This document shows positions 20,069-31,362 of a stretch of DNA of 35,248 bases, in pieces (the first letter of the stretch is position 1; each line of letters starts with the position of its first letter). The translations under genes and the position numbers were made by a program. The notes beneath the pieces are model-generated. The model worked only from the letters and a program-made list of their open reading frames with translations. It had not been told where the DNA came from and did not search any database. Source of the DNA: Chromera velia (Eukaryota; Sar; Chromeraceae); the NCBI GenBank assembly GCA_018398765.1, contig JAHBMJ010001178.1, forward strand, positions 1-35,248, in the 5' to 3' direction.

Positions 20069-22697
20069 ATGTCTGCCTTTCAGGAGGGGGCCTTGGAGAA
20101 GTCCCCTTCAGCTCTGCCTGACCCTGGAGATAAGGACAAGACGGCTGGGGATGTGCAGGCAAAGATCTTCTCTTACAAGTGCAGAAACTGCAGACAGAGA
20201 AGAAACATTCAGTACTTCTGCGCAAAGGGCGTCTTCCTCAGACAAAACCCTCAGGTCTGTGGGCGGGCAGGTGCCTGGCCAGGCATCTGACAGGCACATG
20301 GAGTGTGTGGGAGGGATGAGTGGGCAGACAGATGCTGTGCATACGGATAGATTGAGAGATGGAAGGTGGAAGGAAACAGGCTCGTCAGGAAGGCCAGTGG
20401 GGCAATTGGGAGTGTCTGGATGGATTTGTACGAATGCTTTGGGGGGAGCACGAGAGCCTCTGGACGGTAGCAATGAAACAAGGGGGTCATGATGGATAGC
20501 TCCGCAGCTGTTGCTTTGCGAAAAAGGAGAATGAAAGCGTGTCTGTACCACCCGGTAGAGTCTCTTAGGTTTGGCTCCTTCACTCCCTGTTTCTATTTTC
20601 CCCGTTTCCACACCGCAGTCAGATTTCTTTCATGCTTCTGAGAAAGCTGCAACATCCCTCCCTTGCGTATACTGATGCCCTTTTTTTCCATTAAATCAAA
20701 CCATTCAACCGTCTCACCCAAATGGTATCAAATGAAGGTAGCGAAAGACGCAGATGTGAAATGAATGAAATACCTTCATCCATCGTTTTGGTTTGTCGCA
20801 GGTCAAGTGTGGCAACTGCGACGTTTACGCTGAGGTGGTCCCTTTCAAGGAGTGTGAATACCTGTGTCCCACTTGCAACCGCGTCCACCGAGTGAAGATG
20901 CCGGCCAAGCCTGTCCCCCTGTACATGTACGAGGCGACCAGTGTGAACTGTAGTCATTGCGGTTACACGGGTGACGTCCCTCTTGGCCGTTACATGGAAT
21001 TGCTGTGTGAAATTTGCTGGCAAGTGAAGATGCAGATGTTGGATGTGTGGGTGGAGGACGGCACGGAAGTGCAGGGGTTCTGTCCTACCTGCAACTCCCA
21101 TTCGAATTTTATCACGAGGCCCCCCAGAACAAAAAAGGGAATCAAAGAAGCGAGCCAGGGTCCTCCCCCAGGCCCCCCTGAGTTAGAATATTTATGTCAA
21201 AATTGTAAAAGAAAGCGGCCGGTGCATATGGAGAATCTCTTGGAGGGTCACGGTCTGGTCACGTGTACCCTTTGTGGTTGGGCAGGGTTTGCAGATGTAC
21301 GAGAGAGAGCCCACTGGTATGATGAGGAAGGTAAAAAGAGATTCATGGACTGGGCAGAGGTGCCCTCAGCAGTACCTCAAGCGACAGGGGGGCAGGCAGA
21401 AAAAGAAAGAGGTAGAAGCAGAGACAGAAGGAGAGGAGGAAACAGAAGGGGAAGGGGGGAAGAAGATCAATTTGAGGATTTGGAAAGTCCAAATGGACGA
21501 AGAGGAGGAAGGTCACCCAAGAGAGGAGGGGGGGGGGACAACGGAGGGGGGGGACTAGTCAGCTCGGTTCCCCGTTTTCTTCGGAGATTTTCGGGACTTT
21601 CAGAAGCATCCAGCGGTGGGGGGGGGACTTTTGTTTCCGCTGCTGTGCCTAACATTTCCCTAACCCTCACCAGACCCCAGCCGAGCGAAGCACCCCCCAG
21701 CAGAAAGGACACGACAGAGGAAGTGTCCCCCCTTGGCCGCACCTTCTCGAGAGGGTTGAGAAATTTGGAAGCGGCAGCAGCTGTAGGGAAAGAGATTGCG
21801 TCCTCAGGGCCCGTCCCTGGGCCCCCCTCGCGGCAGCAGACAAGGGAGAGGCCGGGGTCCCCTCCCAAAAGCTTTCGGGGACTACTTCCACCCATACACT
21901 CTCCGGGGGAGGGTGCGGATGGGAGTGGGGAGAGTGATTGGTACACGCAGACGGTCGCAGTCAGAGGAGGGGGTGTCTTATCAGACAGCGCCTTCGCTTC
22001 TCACCCGCCCCCTAGGGATACCTCAGGGGGTCCTGGTCCCTCTAGTGCTGCTGTGGGGGACTCCATAGTTGTTAGTCCAGATGCTGTCTCTCTCACAGTG
22101 GGGGGGGGTGCAAGGGGACAGCAGGACAAGGACAAGGACGACGGGGCGTCCTCTGCCAGTGCATTTTCTTTTCACCCAGATCGGCAGGAGACTGCCAGAC
22201 CGCCTTCTTCAATCCCGCCCTCATCTGCTGGAAGGGAGAGGGAGCGTATGGGGGCAGCTGCTGGGAGGTCTGTGGTTGCCCCTCCGATGGGGGTCCGGTT
22301 CCAGACCACCACCGCGAGGGTGCAGCCTCTGTTGGGGGAGGATCCGGGAGGAGGAGGGGGGGGGGACGGGGGAGGTCTAGATCGGTCTGCTCGTGCGAGG
22401 GGACTGCAGATACCTCCGCAGCCCTTCAGCAGCAGTGCGGCTGCGGGGCCCGACCCCCCAACTGCACCCCCGACTGGGCCGGCGTCAACAGGGGCCCCGG
22501 GGCCGAACGCCAGTCTGTCGGGTGCACACAGGAAACAGGGGCTTGCGGCCATGCTAGCTTTGAGAGGAGGGAGACCTCCACCAGGAGGGGGACAGACAGG
22601 GGGAGGGGGGGCCCGGTTTGTTGCGAGTGGGGGGGCAGGAGGAGGAGGAGGAGGGGGAGGAGGGGGGAGTCAACCGCCTGGGGACGCCTGGGTGTAA
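20069..22697 (+). CDS. Eight-CxxC zinc-ribbon protein with Gly/Pro-rich tail
   Basis: Exons 20069-20254 and 20802-22697, phase 0, 693 residues if ATG 20069 is the start; the frame is open upstream without an ATG, so an earlier exon is possible. CxxC pairs sit at residues 38/41, 65/68, 84/87, 112/115, 131/134, 156/159, 194/197 and 217/220. Spacing between successive pairs is often about 16-20, as in tandem zinc ribbons (65/84, 112/131, 194/217). Family unknown to me. Zinc ribbons commonly bind nucleic acid or protein partners; here the role is not inferable. From about residue 245 the chain is low complexity: Arg/Gly-rich, then long Gly, Pro and Ser stretches, ending in a poly-Gly block before DAWV. 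The G-rich coding strand is unusual. The donor is GTCTGT and the acceptor GTCGCAG. Confidence 0.72.
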
Positions 22698-25168
22698 CAG
22701 AGGCGGTTTCGTCAGTTGAATGTACGTGATGTGACTGCAAGGCCTTCCCTCTCCCTAACTCCCCAGCTGCGAATCTGACTGTGTGTGTTTAGCAATTGCT
22801 CTTGAAAGGGCATGTCCTTCTTGTTCTTTCCCCCCCCCTGTCTCTCTCTCTCCTCTCTCCAGAACTAGAAAAGGCTACCTGTACATAGAAGTACACCGAA
22901 GAGACAAAGTTGGTCTGTCTGGCGGGTGAGCGGAGGATACTTTAGTTAACGAACAGAGACAGGCAATCAAGGAGCCACAATGACACGAGAACAAATAGAA
23001 GAAAGGTGCGGGGAGGAAGGCTGCCGCGTCAATCAGATCGCCTTCCTTCTTCTCCGACTGCATGTAACGCGGTTTCTGCTTGATTGCTTGGCAGGCTCAC
23101 TTCAAGCGTGCACTTCGATCATGCGTGAATGGACTTTTCGCACATCTCACCCATCCACCTGTCCGCCCATTCACAAAGTGCTGGTAACCGACAATTAAAA
23201 ATCGTCATCGCACCCTTAGACTTTCTTTCTTTCCCTTCCCGTCGCCATCAAATTTGAGACAGGGAGTCATTGCCTCTCCCTGCCATCCATGCAAGCAATG
23301 GCGGTGCTCAAACCCTGAATTTGGCATTAAAACTTCACTTCGAATGAAGACAGCATAATGGATAAAAATCTTACCACCTCTGCATGCGAATGTTACAATG
23401 AAAGGAATGTGTAATCGATCGCTGACAACTCTTGATTGGCGCTTGTGGTTGATCAAAAATAATTTTCAAGATTGAATAAGAATCATTTATAAGATTATTA
23501 TGTATCAAAAGATATGTATTGTAATCTAGCCATAGCAATACAATGATAATATCCCTTTTATATAATGGTTTCAAGTTGAAGTTATTATTATTTATAGGTC
23601 TAAATGTATATATACATTTTTTTTTCTAGCAATAACCTACGCCACGACCTGAGTCACTAGTAATCATATACAAATGAAAAAACTAATAATCACATCGGAT
23701 TGCTCATACCATAACTTAGTATCTAGGTTAAAAACGTAGATTGAAGTTAGTATAATTTAGAATATGTCTAAAACTTAATCAATTGAAGTTTAACTCAACC
23801 TAGAACTCAATTTATAAGGTGATTTTCAGTTTTTTTTTAAAAATTTGATTCAAATATCTTTAAATATCATTCGACTGATACTAACGTTCTAATAATAATG
23901 ATGCGGGGTTATAAAGCTTAGTAGATCTATACACGTTATATAGTGTGGGCTTTTTACATTGATATGGTGTCTATAAGATGCAATGGAAACAGACTTCAAG
24001 TTGAATTCTAGCTCGCATTGAATGCCTGTGTGAACAGAATGTGAGACTCGACTGGGCTTCCGACGAGCTGCCAAGTCATCGTTCAAATTGGTTAAAACCT
24101 CGGATATTTTCCCTCCCCTTGCGGTTTTCTTGCTTTTCTTCAGTTTTTTCTTTCATGAAGCTTGTCGTGTTGACGGTGGGACAGTCGACAGATAGAGGCT
24201 GCGTGCAGGAAGGTGAGGAGACACTCGTGTCCCGTGTCGTGAGATTCACATCCCCTCTGTATTCAGTCCTCTTTCCCCTCGTAGGCTGTGAGCTGTCAGG
24301 CCCCACTTCTGGATGGTCTCTGGCTCTACATCTGAAGCTGCCCGCCCGCCTGATTTGACTTCTCAGATGTGCATGGGGCATGCAGGAAATGCGTCGAGTT
24401 GAGAAGGACGCGATCAGAGGAAAAGATATGATGGAGGTACTCATTATGTATGTGCAGCTGCTGTGCTTACCTCTCTTTTTGCCGCCTTGAAAGACTATTT
24501 TTTCCTGTCTCTCTGTGCATGTTTCTGTTCATCTTTCTAAGTTCCGTGGTTCCTCCTCTCTTTGCACAACACCCCAATTACCAAGATCCTGAGACGACTC
24601 GACATCGGGACTCACAATCCGATGCATTCGCTTCCCCTCCTCTCCTCCCCTTCTTTTCTTTTCAAGGAGAGGAGGGAAAGAAACGAACAGGAAGGAATAC
24701 ATAAACGCAAGAGTGCTCTTGAATGCCTGCCTGCTACCACAATGAGTCAGTTGTGTCCCTTCGTTTTCTCTTCTTCTGCCTGCCTGTTCTGCATGCCCCC
24801 ATCGATCGATAAAAAAAAACAAACGTCATCGACACACGGCACCTCATCTAGCAGCTCTCCACAGGACCTGCACAGCTCCCTCCACCCTCCCCCCTCCATG
24901 TGTGCCTCCCTCACCCTCTGCCTCCAACCCCCCACAATGAATGGCCCCATGCACTAGCTCTGCCCTCTGTCTGTGTCTTCATTCATTCGTGCCCAGAGAT
25001 GGGATCCACAACACAGCAAGCAACCACGCATCCATCTTGACAGTCAGATGCATGCACACATCATGCATGGAGCACCCACTGCAAGGAAGGCATCTAAACA
25101 TTGCAAGTAAGTACGTCACATGGCAGACAGACCGAGCTAAAGTGAGACGAGACGATCATCTCATTAAT
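22698..25168. other. Spacer between convergent genes
   Basis: The 3' flanks of the CxxC gene and of the coiled-coil gene lie here. 23450-24000 is AT-rich and gene-free. A 24041-24358 plus-strand frame (contains MKLVVLTVGQSTDR, then SRVVRFTSPLYSVLF) is open but matches nothing I know and lacks clear splice context, so I do not call it. The remainder is pyrimidine-rich, consistent with untranslated sequence. Confidence 0.4.
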
Positions 25169-28100
25169 TCACAGGACCACATTTTCAGTCTGGAAAAGAG
25201 CGTGAGGGGACAGAGGAGGATCCTCACTGGTCGCCCCCTGCTTCGGTTGCCGGGGCACCTGCTTGGGTCCAGGGCCCCCCTGTCGTCCCCCCGCATAGCA
25301 GGAAGAAGGGGACCCCGGAAAGACCGAAGGGACGAGCCCTGTGCTAGGATAGATCACCCCCCCTCCCGGATTGGCCCTCTCGAACCTGCACGGCCTCTGC
25401 TGGGGTGCCCCCGGCTGTCTGAGGGGGGACTGCTGTCGGAGAGTTCCGAAGGGATTCTTCTGTGTGTCCACGTGTGCTGGTGACGCGCCCCCTGTGGAGA
25501 TTGTCACCCCCACATGGGTCGTGGCAGGGGGTGCAGAGGAGACGGGAGTGGGATCTGCGGCTGTGACTGGGGTTGCAGGGTTGACCCTCTCAAATCTGCA
25601 CGGACGCTGAGGTACGTCTACGGGGATTTCCCTCTGCGTGTGTGCGCCTGTACCTCCCCCCTGTCCCTGTAGGAGGATATGGGGTGTCTGTGCATGTCTG
25701 GGAATGAAGACCTTCCTCTCATCCTGCTGCCTCGGGGGGTCGTCCAGAACTGCAGAGTTGACGATGCCCTCCAGAACCACGGGAGCGCAGGCATCAGCAG
25801 GGGGGGGAGGGAGGCCGTCGAGGCGCTGCAGGTGCTGAGGAGGGGCATCTCCACCCGTTGGGGATGGGGAACAGAGGACGAGTGCGGGGCATGCCGGGGG
25901 CTCTGCCGATGGATCGACATCTCTTTCCCTCAATAGGTAGACGGGAGGGGGGGCAGCCTGCATGGGGGGGACAGAGGCCTGGACGTGCACTGCCACTGGT
26001 TGGGGCTGGGCGTGCCACTCGGGGGGGAGGGGCTCTGCTTGAGTGTAGAGAGTGTGGTCTTGAATGGCTAGAGCGAGTTTGGCGAGGATTCTGTTTTCGG
26101 CCTCTTGAAGGAGACGCTCTGCTTGCGGGGTTGACATAAACCTCCTCGCTTCTGCGTTTCTTTGGATCTCCATTTGTCTTTCTCTTTCTGCTTGAGCAAG
26201 ACGGGCCTGCTCCCTTTCTCGGTGCTTCTGTTCCCGGACACCCTCAACGAAACTCCTTCTGCTCCTCCGAATCTCCTCAGAGACTGCCCCCGCAGCTGCA
26301 GCTGCTGCAGCGGCAGAAATCATCCCGGGAGTCTCCTGCGAGAGGGGTTGGGGGAAGCTTCTCTGCTGTTGGCGTTGCGCCTTTGAATGCCTTCTGAGTG
26401 CAACAATGACGTCAGCAAGCGAGTTGGAGGACTGGAAGAGAGAGGCCAGCTTTGCCTCCAGGGCGGCGGCAATCTCGGCCTCTGCCCCAGCTGTGGCGAC
26501 GCCATCGAGAGGAGGTCGGGCGGTGGGTGGCGCCACATGTGGTTGATGCGGCATGGTAGCCCTGATGGAGATTCCAGCGGAGGGAATCTCTTCTTCTGCC
26601 GTGCACTTTTCGGGCCCCACAGCGTGTGCTGCACGGGGAAGGGGTTGGAGATCTGCCCGAACAACTGCAGTGCGGGGTGCGGTTTGTTGAAGGGGGGGGG
26701 AGAAGGGAAGCGGCCTGCCTGGAGAGAGAGGGACAATACCCCTCTGGCGGGGGGACGCGAGGAGGGAATTTCTAGGGGACAGGCGGGCGGGAGAAGGGCT
26801 GCGGGGGGGGGAGGCCGAGCCTCTGTCCATNCTTGAATGGCTAGAGCGAGTTTGGCGAGGATTCTGTTTTCGGCCTCTTGAAGGAGACGCTCTGCTTGCG
26901 GGGTTGACATAAACCTCCTCGCTTCTGCGTTTCTTTGGATCTCCATTTGTCTTTCTCTTTCTGCTTGAGCAAGACGGGCCTGCTCCCTTTCTCGGTGCTT
27001 CTGTTCCCGGACACCCTCAACGAAACTCCTTCTGCTCCTCCGAATCTCCTCAGAGACTGCCCCCGCAGCTGCAGCTGCTGCAGCGGCAGAAATCATCCCG
27101 GGAGTCTCCTGCGAGAGGGGTTGGGGGAAGCTTCTCTGCTGTTGGCGTTGCGCCTTTGAATGCCTTCTGAGTGCAACAATGACGTCAGCAAGCGAGTTGG
27201 AGGACTGGAAGAGAGAGGCCAGCTTTGCCTCCAGGGCGGCGGCAATCTCGGCCTCTGCCCCAGCTGTGGCGACGCCATCGAGAGGAGGTCGGGCGGTGGG
27301 TGGCGCCACATGTGGTTGATGCGGCATGGTAGCCCTGATGGAGATTCCAGCGGAGGGAATCTCTTCTTCTGCCGTGCACTTTTCGGGCCCCACAGCGTGT
27401 GCTGCACGGGGAAGGGGTTGGAGATCTGCCCGAACAACTGCAGTGCGGGGTGCGGTTTGTTGAAGGGGGGGGGAGAAGGGAAGCGGCCTGCCTGGAGAGA
27501 GAGGGACAATACCCCTCTGGCGGGGGGACGCGAGGAGGGAATTTCTAGGGGACAGGCGGGCGGGAGAAGGGCTGCGGGGGGGGGAGGCCGAGCCTCTGTC
27601 CATTGAGAGGGCTTCGGGGGAGGTGGGGGCGGGGGGGGGCAGTCTGGGTGCGTATCTCTGGTGAGTTCGGGGGAGTGGTTTGCTTGAGACCTGAACGGCA
27701 ATGTTGCTTAGTGCCTTGCTCAGGGCCTCCACGCCGGCACGCGTCTTGGCCTGCACCCAAAAAGGGAGTGGAGTGGCAAGGATGCAGTGAGGTTGTTTCG
27801 ACCTGAAGTGCAAGTCAGAGAGCATGTCAGAGGTGCCCTTTGTACTGTCTGGACAGCTCGTGAACTGAAAGGGACATCATGCCCTTGCACTCGTGAGACA
27901 AGAGAGGAGCGGACAACTGGCAATTGGCAAGCAGTCACAGAAAGGGCGGAGATATTTCTGTCGGCTAGAAAAACCTTCTCGAAAAGGTAGTATCAAAAGA
28001 GAAGTCATCAACTTGTCATTGACTGACCAGTTGCGCTGCACTGGATATTGGCTGTCCGGCTGGCCTCTTCAGGTGTTCTACTGGTATGTTCAGCTCTGCC

Positions 28101-28220
28101 GTGCATTTCTCTGGCTCCCCCCCGGGGGCTACAGGTCTGTTCTGCAGCACTGTGTTGACAGACTGTCTAGGGACCGTGCGGGAGTTGGGGGGCAGGTAGG
28201 AGGGCGTGCCTCTCGCCGCT
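25169..28220 (-). CDS. Coiled-coil, Pro/Ala-rich protein (broken by assembly duplication)
   Basis: Unrecognised. Two exons are well supported: 28220-28028 (acceptor AATGCAG, donor GTCAGT) and 27750 to the TGA at 25171-25169. As written the second exon contains an exact 772-bp duplicate (26059-26830 = 26832-27603) around one N. Removing one copy leaves 1809 nt, exactly 603 codons, with a continuous frame through AIQDHTLYTQ. Content in order: PSYLPPNSRTVP; EPEKCTAELNIPVEHLKRPA; GVEALSKALSNIAVQV; Pro/Ser-rich stretch; a second PEKCTAEEEIP; EAEIAAALEAKLASLFQ; poly-Ala; a charged helix likely to be a coiled coil (EQKHREREQARLAQAERERQ and on through ERLLQEAENRILAKLALAI); then a Pro-rich tail with two RPCRFER(V/A)NP repeats. 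A cytoskeletal or scaffold role is possible but unproven. The true 5' end lies further upstream. Confidence 0.62.
26059..27603. repeat. Exact 772-bp direct duplication flanking one N
   Basis: 26059-26830 and 26832-27603 appear identical from CTTGAATGG to TCTGTCCAT. A single N (26831) separates them. Identity in intron-free coding sequence, including G-runs, with the gap exactly between the copies, indicates overlapping contig ends that were joined instead of merged. Confidence 0.93.
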
Positions 28221-28581
28221 CTGCATTGTCAGGGGGGCGTGGGGAACGAATTCAGGAATGATATATGCGATCCTGTGACTTCTAGACACATCATACAAAA
28301 TCATGGGGAGTAGAGAAGGAGCGCGTGGACAGAAAATGAAGTCAAAAAAAAGGGGAACAAATCGTTCATGGAGCTCGAGAGAAAGAAGGACAGAGACTCA
28401 AGTCCGAGGGAGGCAAAGACAATTCAGGGCCGCGGCCTGAGCTCCAAAGCCGACCGAACTAAGGCCCAGCCTTCTTAGGCACTCTACACATGCATGTGTA
28501 AACAAACAGTGTAGCACATGCATCCGTCTGCGCTGTCGTGCATGCAGTCAAAACCCGAAGAAGACATGCACAAATGCTGAC

Positions 28582-28969
28582 CCCTGGTAGGCTCCCATCT
28601 CTTTCTCTGGGAGTGGAGGGGCTGCCCTGATGTTGCAGGAAATGTAGGTACTCATGCTGATCTGTGTAGGTGTGCAGAATGCGGAGATGGATAGCTGGAT
28701 CTGTGTGGGGTTCCTTCAGAGATCGTCGGCACTTTCGATCCTTCTCTGAGGGCCACTCGCTGATGGGTTTGGCTTGTTCTTAGCTATCTCTCTGGTCCTC
28801 TTTGCCTGAAAAGAGATGACAAGTGACCCTCGATGCTACAAGCCGGACCGAAAGAAGAATGAGAGGTCCTCAGGATTTTCGGTTGGACTATCGAAGGCTT
28901 CGGATTGCCTCTGCACTTGTCGTTCTCTCTATGCTGTGTATATGTGCTGATCCAGAGAGCCGAACGCAC
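28582..28969 (-). CDS. Candidate 5' exons of the coiled-coil gene
   Basis: On the minus strand, 28778-28582 encodes a credible stretch: EQAKPISEWPSEKDRKCRRS, then EPHTDPAIHLRILHTYTDQH, then EYLHFLQHQGSPSTP. It is followed by GTCAGC (or an earlier GTACCT donor at 28651 that would give the phase 2 needed by the exon at 28220). Upstream, 28969-28784 is open from an ATG (MRSALWISTYTQHREN) and could be joined by a short intron of about 50 nt (GTCACTTG to GCTAAG). The alternative is a separate small gene. Boundaries are uncertain. Confidence 0.33.
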
Positions 28970-29348
28970 TCAATCAAGCCTGACGATGACCAATGCACTT
29001 TCTACTTAAGGAGCTCTTTCGGTGGAGGCTCGTTTCATCAGCGAGGGAGTCTTGGAAGCACCCCCGACCAGATCTCCTGGAAGCTCAAAATGCTGTGTAT
29101 TCGTCTGTAGAAACACCTTTTCGTTCCGGCAGGATCGTACCCTTTTGACGTACTTCCTTAGTGCCACGGATCGCTGACTCACAAGCTGTGCAGCGACATG
29201 GTCCTTTCACTTTTGATCAAGGTACGTCGATCGATCTGCATGAATGCACGATCGAACTGCATGCATTAAGCATGCATGCATATTAATGCATGGGCGCGCG
29301 CATTGCGCGCCGAGGTATTTCGGATTCGCATTACTGCGCGTACGAACG

Positions 29349-30440
29349 GAGTATATAGGCCCGTTCCGGCCCCGGCCCTTGATTTAGAACCGGTCAAAAA
29401 TATCAATCTTTGTTTAAAATATTAGATAGCACTAAAAGAGTTGCAGACTTACTAGGTGTTTAAAGTGAAAGAGTTAATGTATGCACACACCACAAAGTTG
29501 TTTATATTTGGAGCTCCCGCTTTTTACTTCTGCCACTGTTAATTAAAGTATACGAAAGGCCGAACTTGCTGGTGGTGCCCAGCCCAATGTCCCCAAGGAT
29601 CGGGAAATGCCAAAGTTGCCCCATGGTAACACTTTTAACACAACAAACGCACATATCGCAGGTCTAAAGCATCGCAAATTTGGTTAACATACTGTTTGTG
29701 TTGCCCTTGAGTACAGTGATCAACTCTGAGTTTGCCTCGGCTGAACCTGATGTGAGTCCCCTATGTATAGTAGTCATGATAAAGGTCAAGTCCATGTTTC
29801 CAACCACGTCGAGAGATTGCATGCGGGATCACAGTGTGATAATAAAGAAATGTCATGCCACAAAGTTCATATTGGTTGCCAAAAAGCTAAGCAATATAGT
29901 CCCGCACGTAATAATTAGCTTGCCAATAAGTCATTCCTTGTCACTTCCAATATAGTCCATCTGGAGGGTTAAGGTGAGGACCAAGTCGGTTATACATTTT
30001 TGCACAGAAATGACCTAATGATACAAATTAATTTGCGCGGCATAGTCCCAGTGTTAGGCTTTGTATAAGGTCCAACCGGGTCACTGCAAAATTGCCTCCT
30101 TTTTACTTTAAAAAATACGTGTTTGAAAATACGTACGGCGCGACAATTTAAAATGCTCTCTATTGACACTTTTGCAGTATACCACCTGTTGATGATTTTT
30201 TTTTTTTTTTTTTCAAGTATGAAAAAAAACTAAAAATAAATTTTCAATACAAAAGGCGCTCATGGACTGTTGCTGTTGGGCAGGACGCGTTCTGCAGGCC
30301 CGATAAGGACCGACAGGGTTTGGTAGCGCGAAGCAGCTAAAATTAAATTAATCAGAATTAGTTCCAATACAGAGCTGATGCGCGATTCCTATATAGAGTT
30401 GACCAGTTCTAAATCAAGGGAACGGGCTTATATATTGGCC
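29349..30440. mobile_element. Non-autonomous DNA element with inverted ends
   Basis: The left end (29349-29397) reads TATATAGGCCCGTTCC, then CCTTGATTTAGAACCGGTCAA. The right end (30399-30440), reverse-complemented, reads ATATATAAGCCCGTTCC, then CTTGATTTAGAACTGGTCAA. The left copy has an extra 10-bp GC-rich insertion. The ends are about 1.09 kb apart, and the interior is AT-rich with long A and T runs and no transposase frame. This looks like a deletion derivative or MITE-type element. No target-site duplication was identified by eye. Confidence 0.55.
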
Positions 30441-30639
30441 GGCGGAAGTACACCAACTTTGTGTTTTGTCACGTGATGCTGGTCCCAGATTACACATGCA
30501 AGTGGAGACAATGCAGACTATCCCATACTATCCCCTCGGGGAGCAGCTCAGCTCTGCTGAGATTAGGCGAGAAGCCCTGAAATCGCACATATTCTTATTC
30601 GCGGCTCACTTTCTCATTCGCGTTATCACTAAGGGCACT

Positions 30640-30671
30640 GACTAGAGCTGACAAGTTGTCAACTCTAGTCG
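30640..30671. repeat. Near-perfect 31-bp palindrome
   Basis: GACTAGAGCTGACAA, a central G, then TTGTCAACTCTAGTC: the halves are reverse complements except for one position (GAGCT versus GAGTT). It may form a hairpin in RNA, or it may be the end of another small inverted-repeat element. Confidence 0.7.
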
Positions 30672-31362
30672 ATCAGTCCTGTTTTTATGCTTTAGCTTCC
30701 AGTTATGTTATTTATACTTCTCTCATCAATGAATTCTCTGTATGGCAGTGTATATCAATGTATAATGCCACCATGAACAACAGGCAACAAGTTGCCAACA
30801 ACTATATATTATAATTCTAATTATCACTAGAGGAACTACAACAACATCATATATGATATCATTATCATACGTCATCGTTATCAGCCTACTTCTAGGCTTC
30901 TAACGTTTGGCGGCAACGTACACACAGGGTACTTTTGTTTCCATAACAACATTGAATTCAAATTACCCTAAAAAACTCAGGAGAAGAAGAAACTGTTTCA
31001 CTACAATAGATTTTCTCTAAAGATTACCTTTATACTATCTAGTAGTTAATTATAGTATCTCTGTTGAATCCCAGTTTTGACAACATGTGGAACCACAATT
31101 TTCCTAGCAGTTTCTTTACATGCACATGTAATATGCATATCACAGCACGATGCGTTTTAACAACACTCCATTCAATGCATATAAAGTGTGATTTGGTGAA
31201 CTTAGATTGTTTCGTGACTTTTACTTTGAAGGAGTGGGAATATTATGGAATAGTGCCAGCAAAGCGCAAGCCGGGGAGACAAAGCGATCCGTCAACCAGT
31301 CAAGAACAAACGAAGGAATGGGATCGAGCCGAGCGGATTGCATCTGCCTCTTTTGTCCCCGT

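Larger units (their letters stand above)
28970..31362. other. AT-rich region without genes
   Basis: From 29380 the sequence is AT-rich with only scattered short frames. It holds the inverted-repeat element 29349-30440 and a near-perfect palindrome at about 30640-30671. A plus-strand frame near 29030-29200 (contains SKCCVFVCRNTFSFRQDR, then a stop) is Cys-containing but too short to name. Confidence 0.5.

Noticed and set aside
19788-20492. 234-codon plus-strand frame overlapping the CxxC gene start
   Set aside because: Arg/Gly-rich reading in another frame; it does not contain the Cys knuckles and crosses the exon 1 donor at 20255.
24041-24358. 105-codon plus-strand frame
   Set aside because: No domain, no convincing splice or promoter context; left as unassigned spacer.
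26387-27606. Plus-strand frames repeated in both 772-bp copies
   Set aside because: They are antisense shadows of the coiled-coil gene; their repetition is the assembly duplication.
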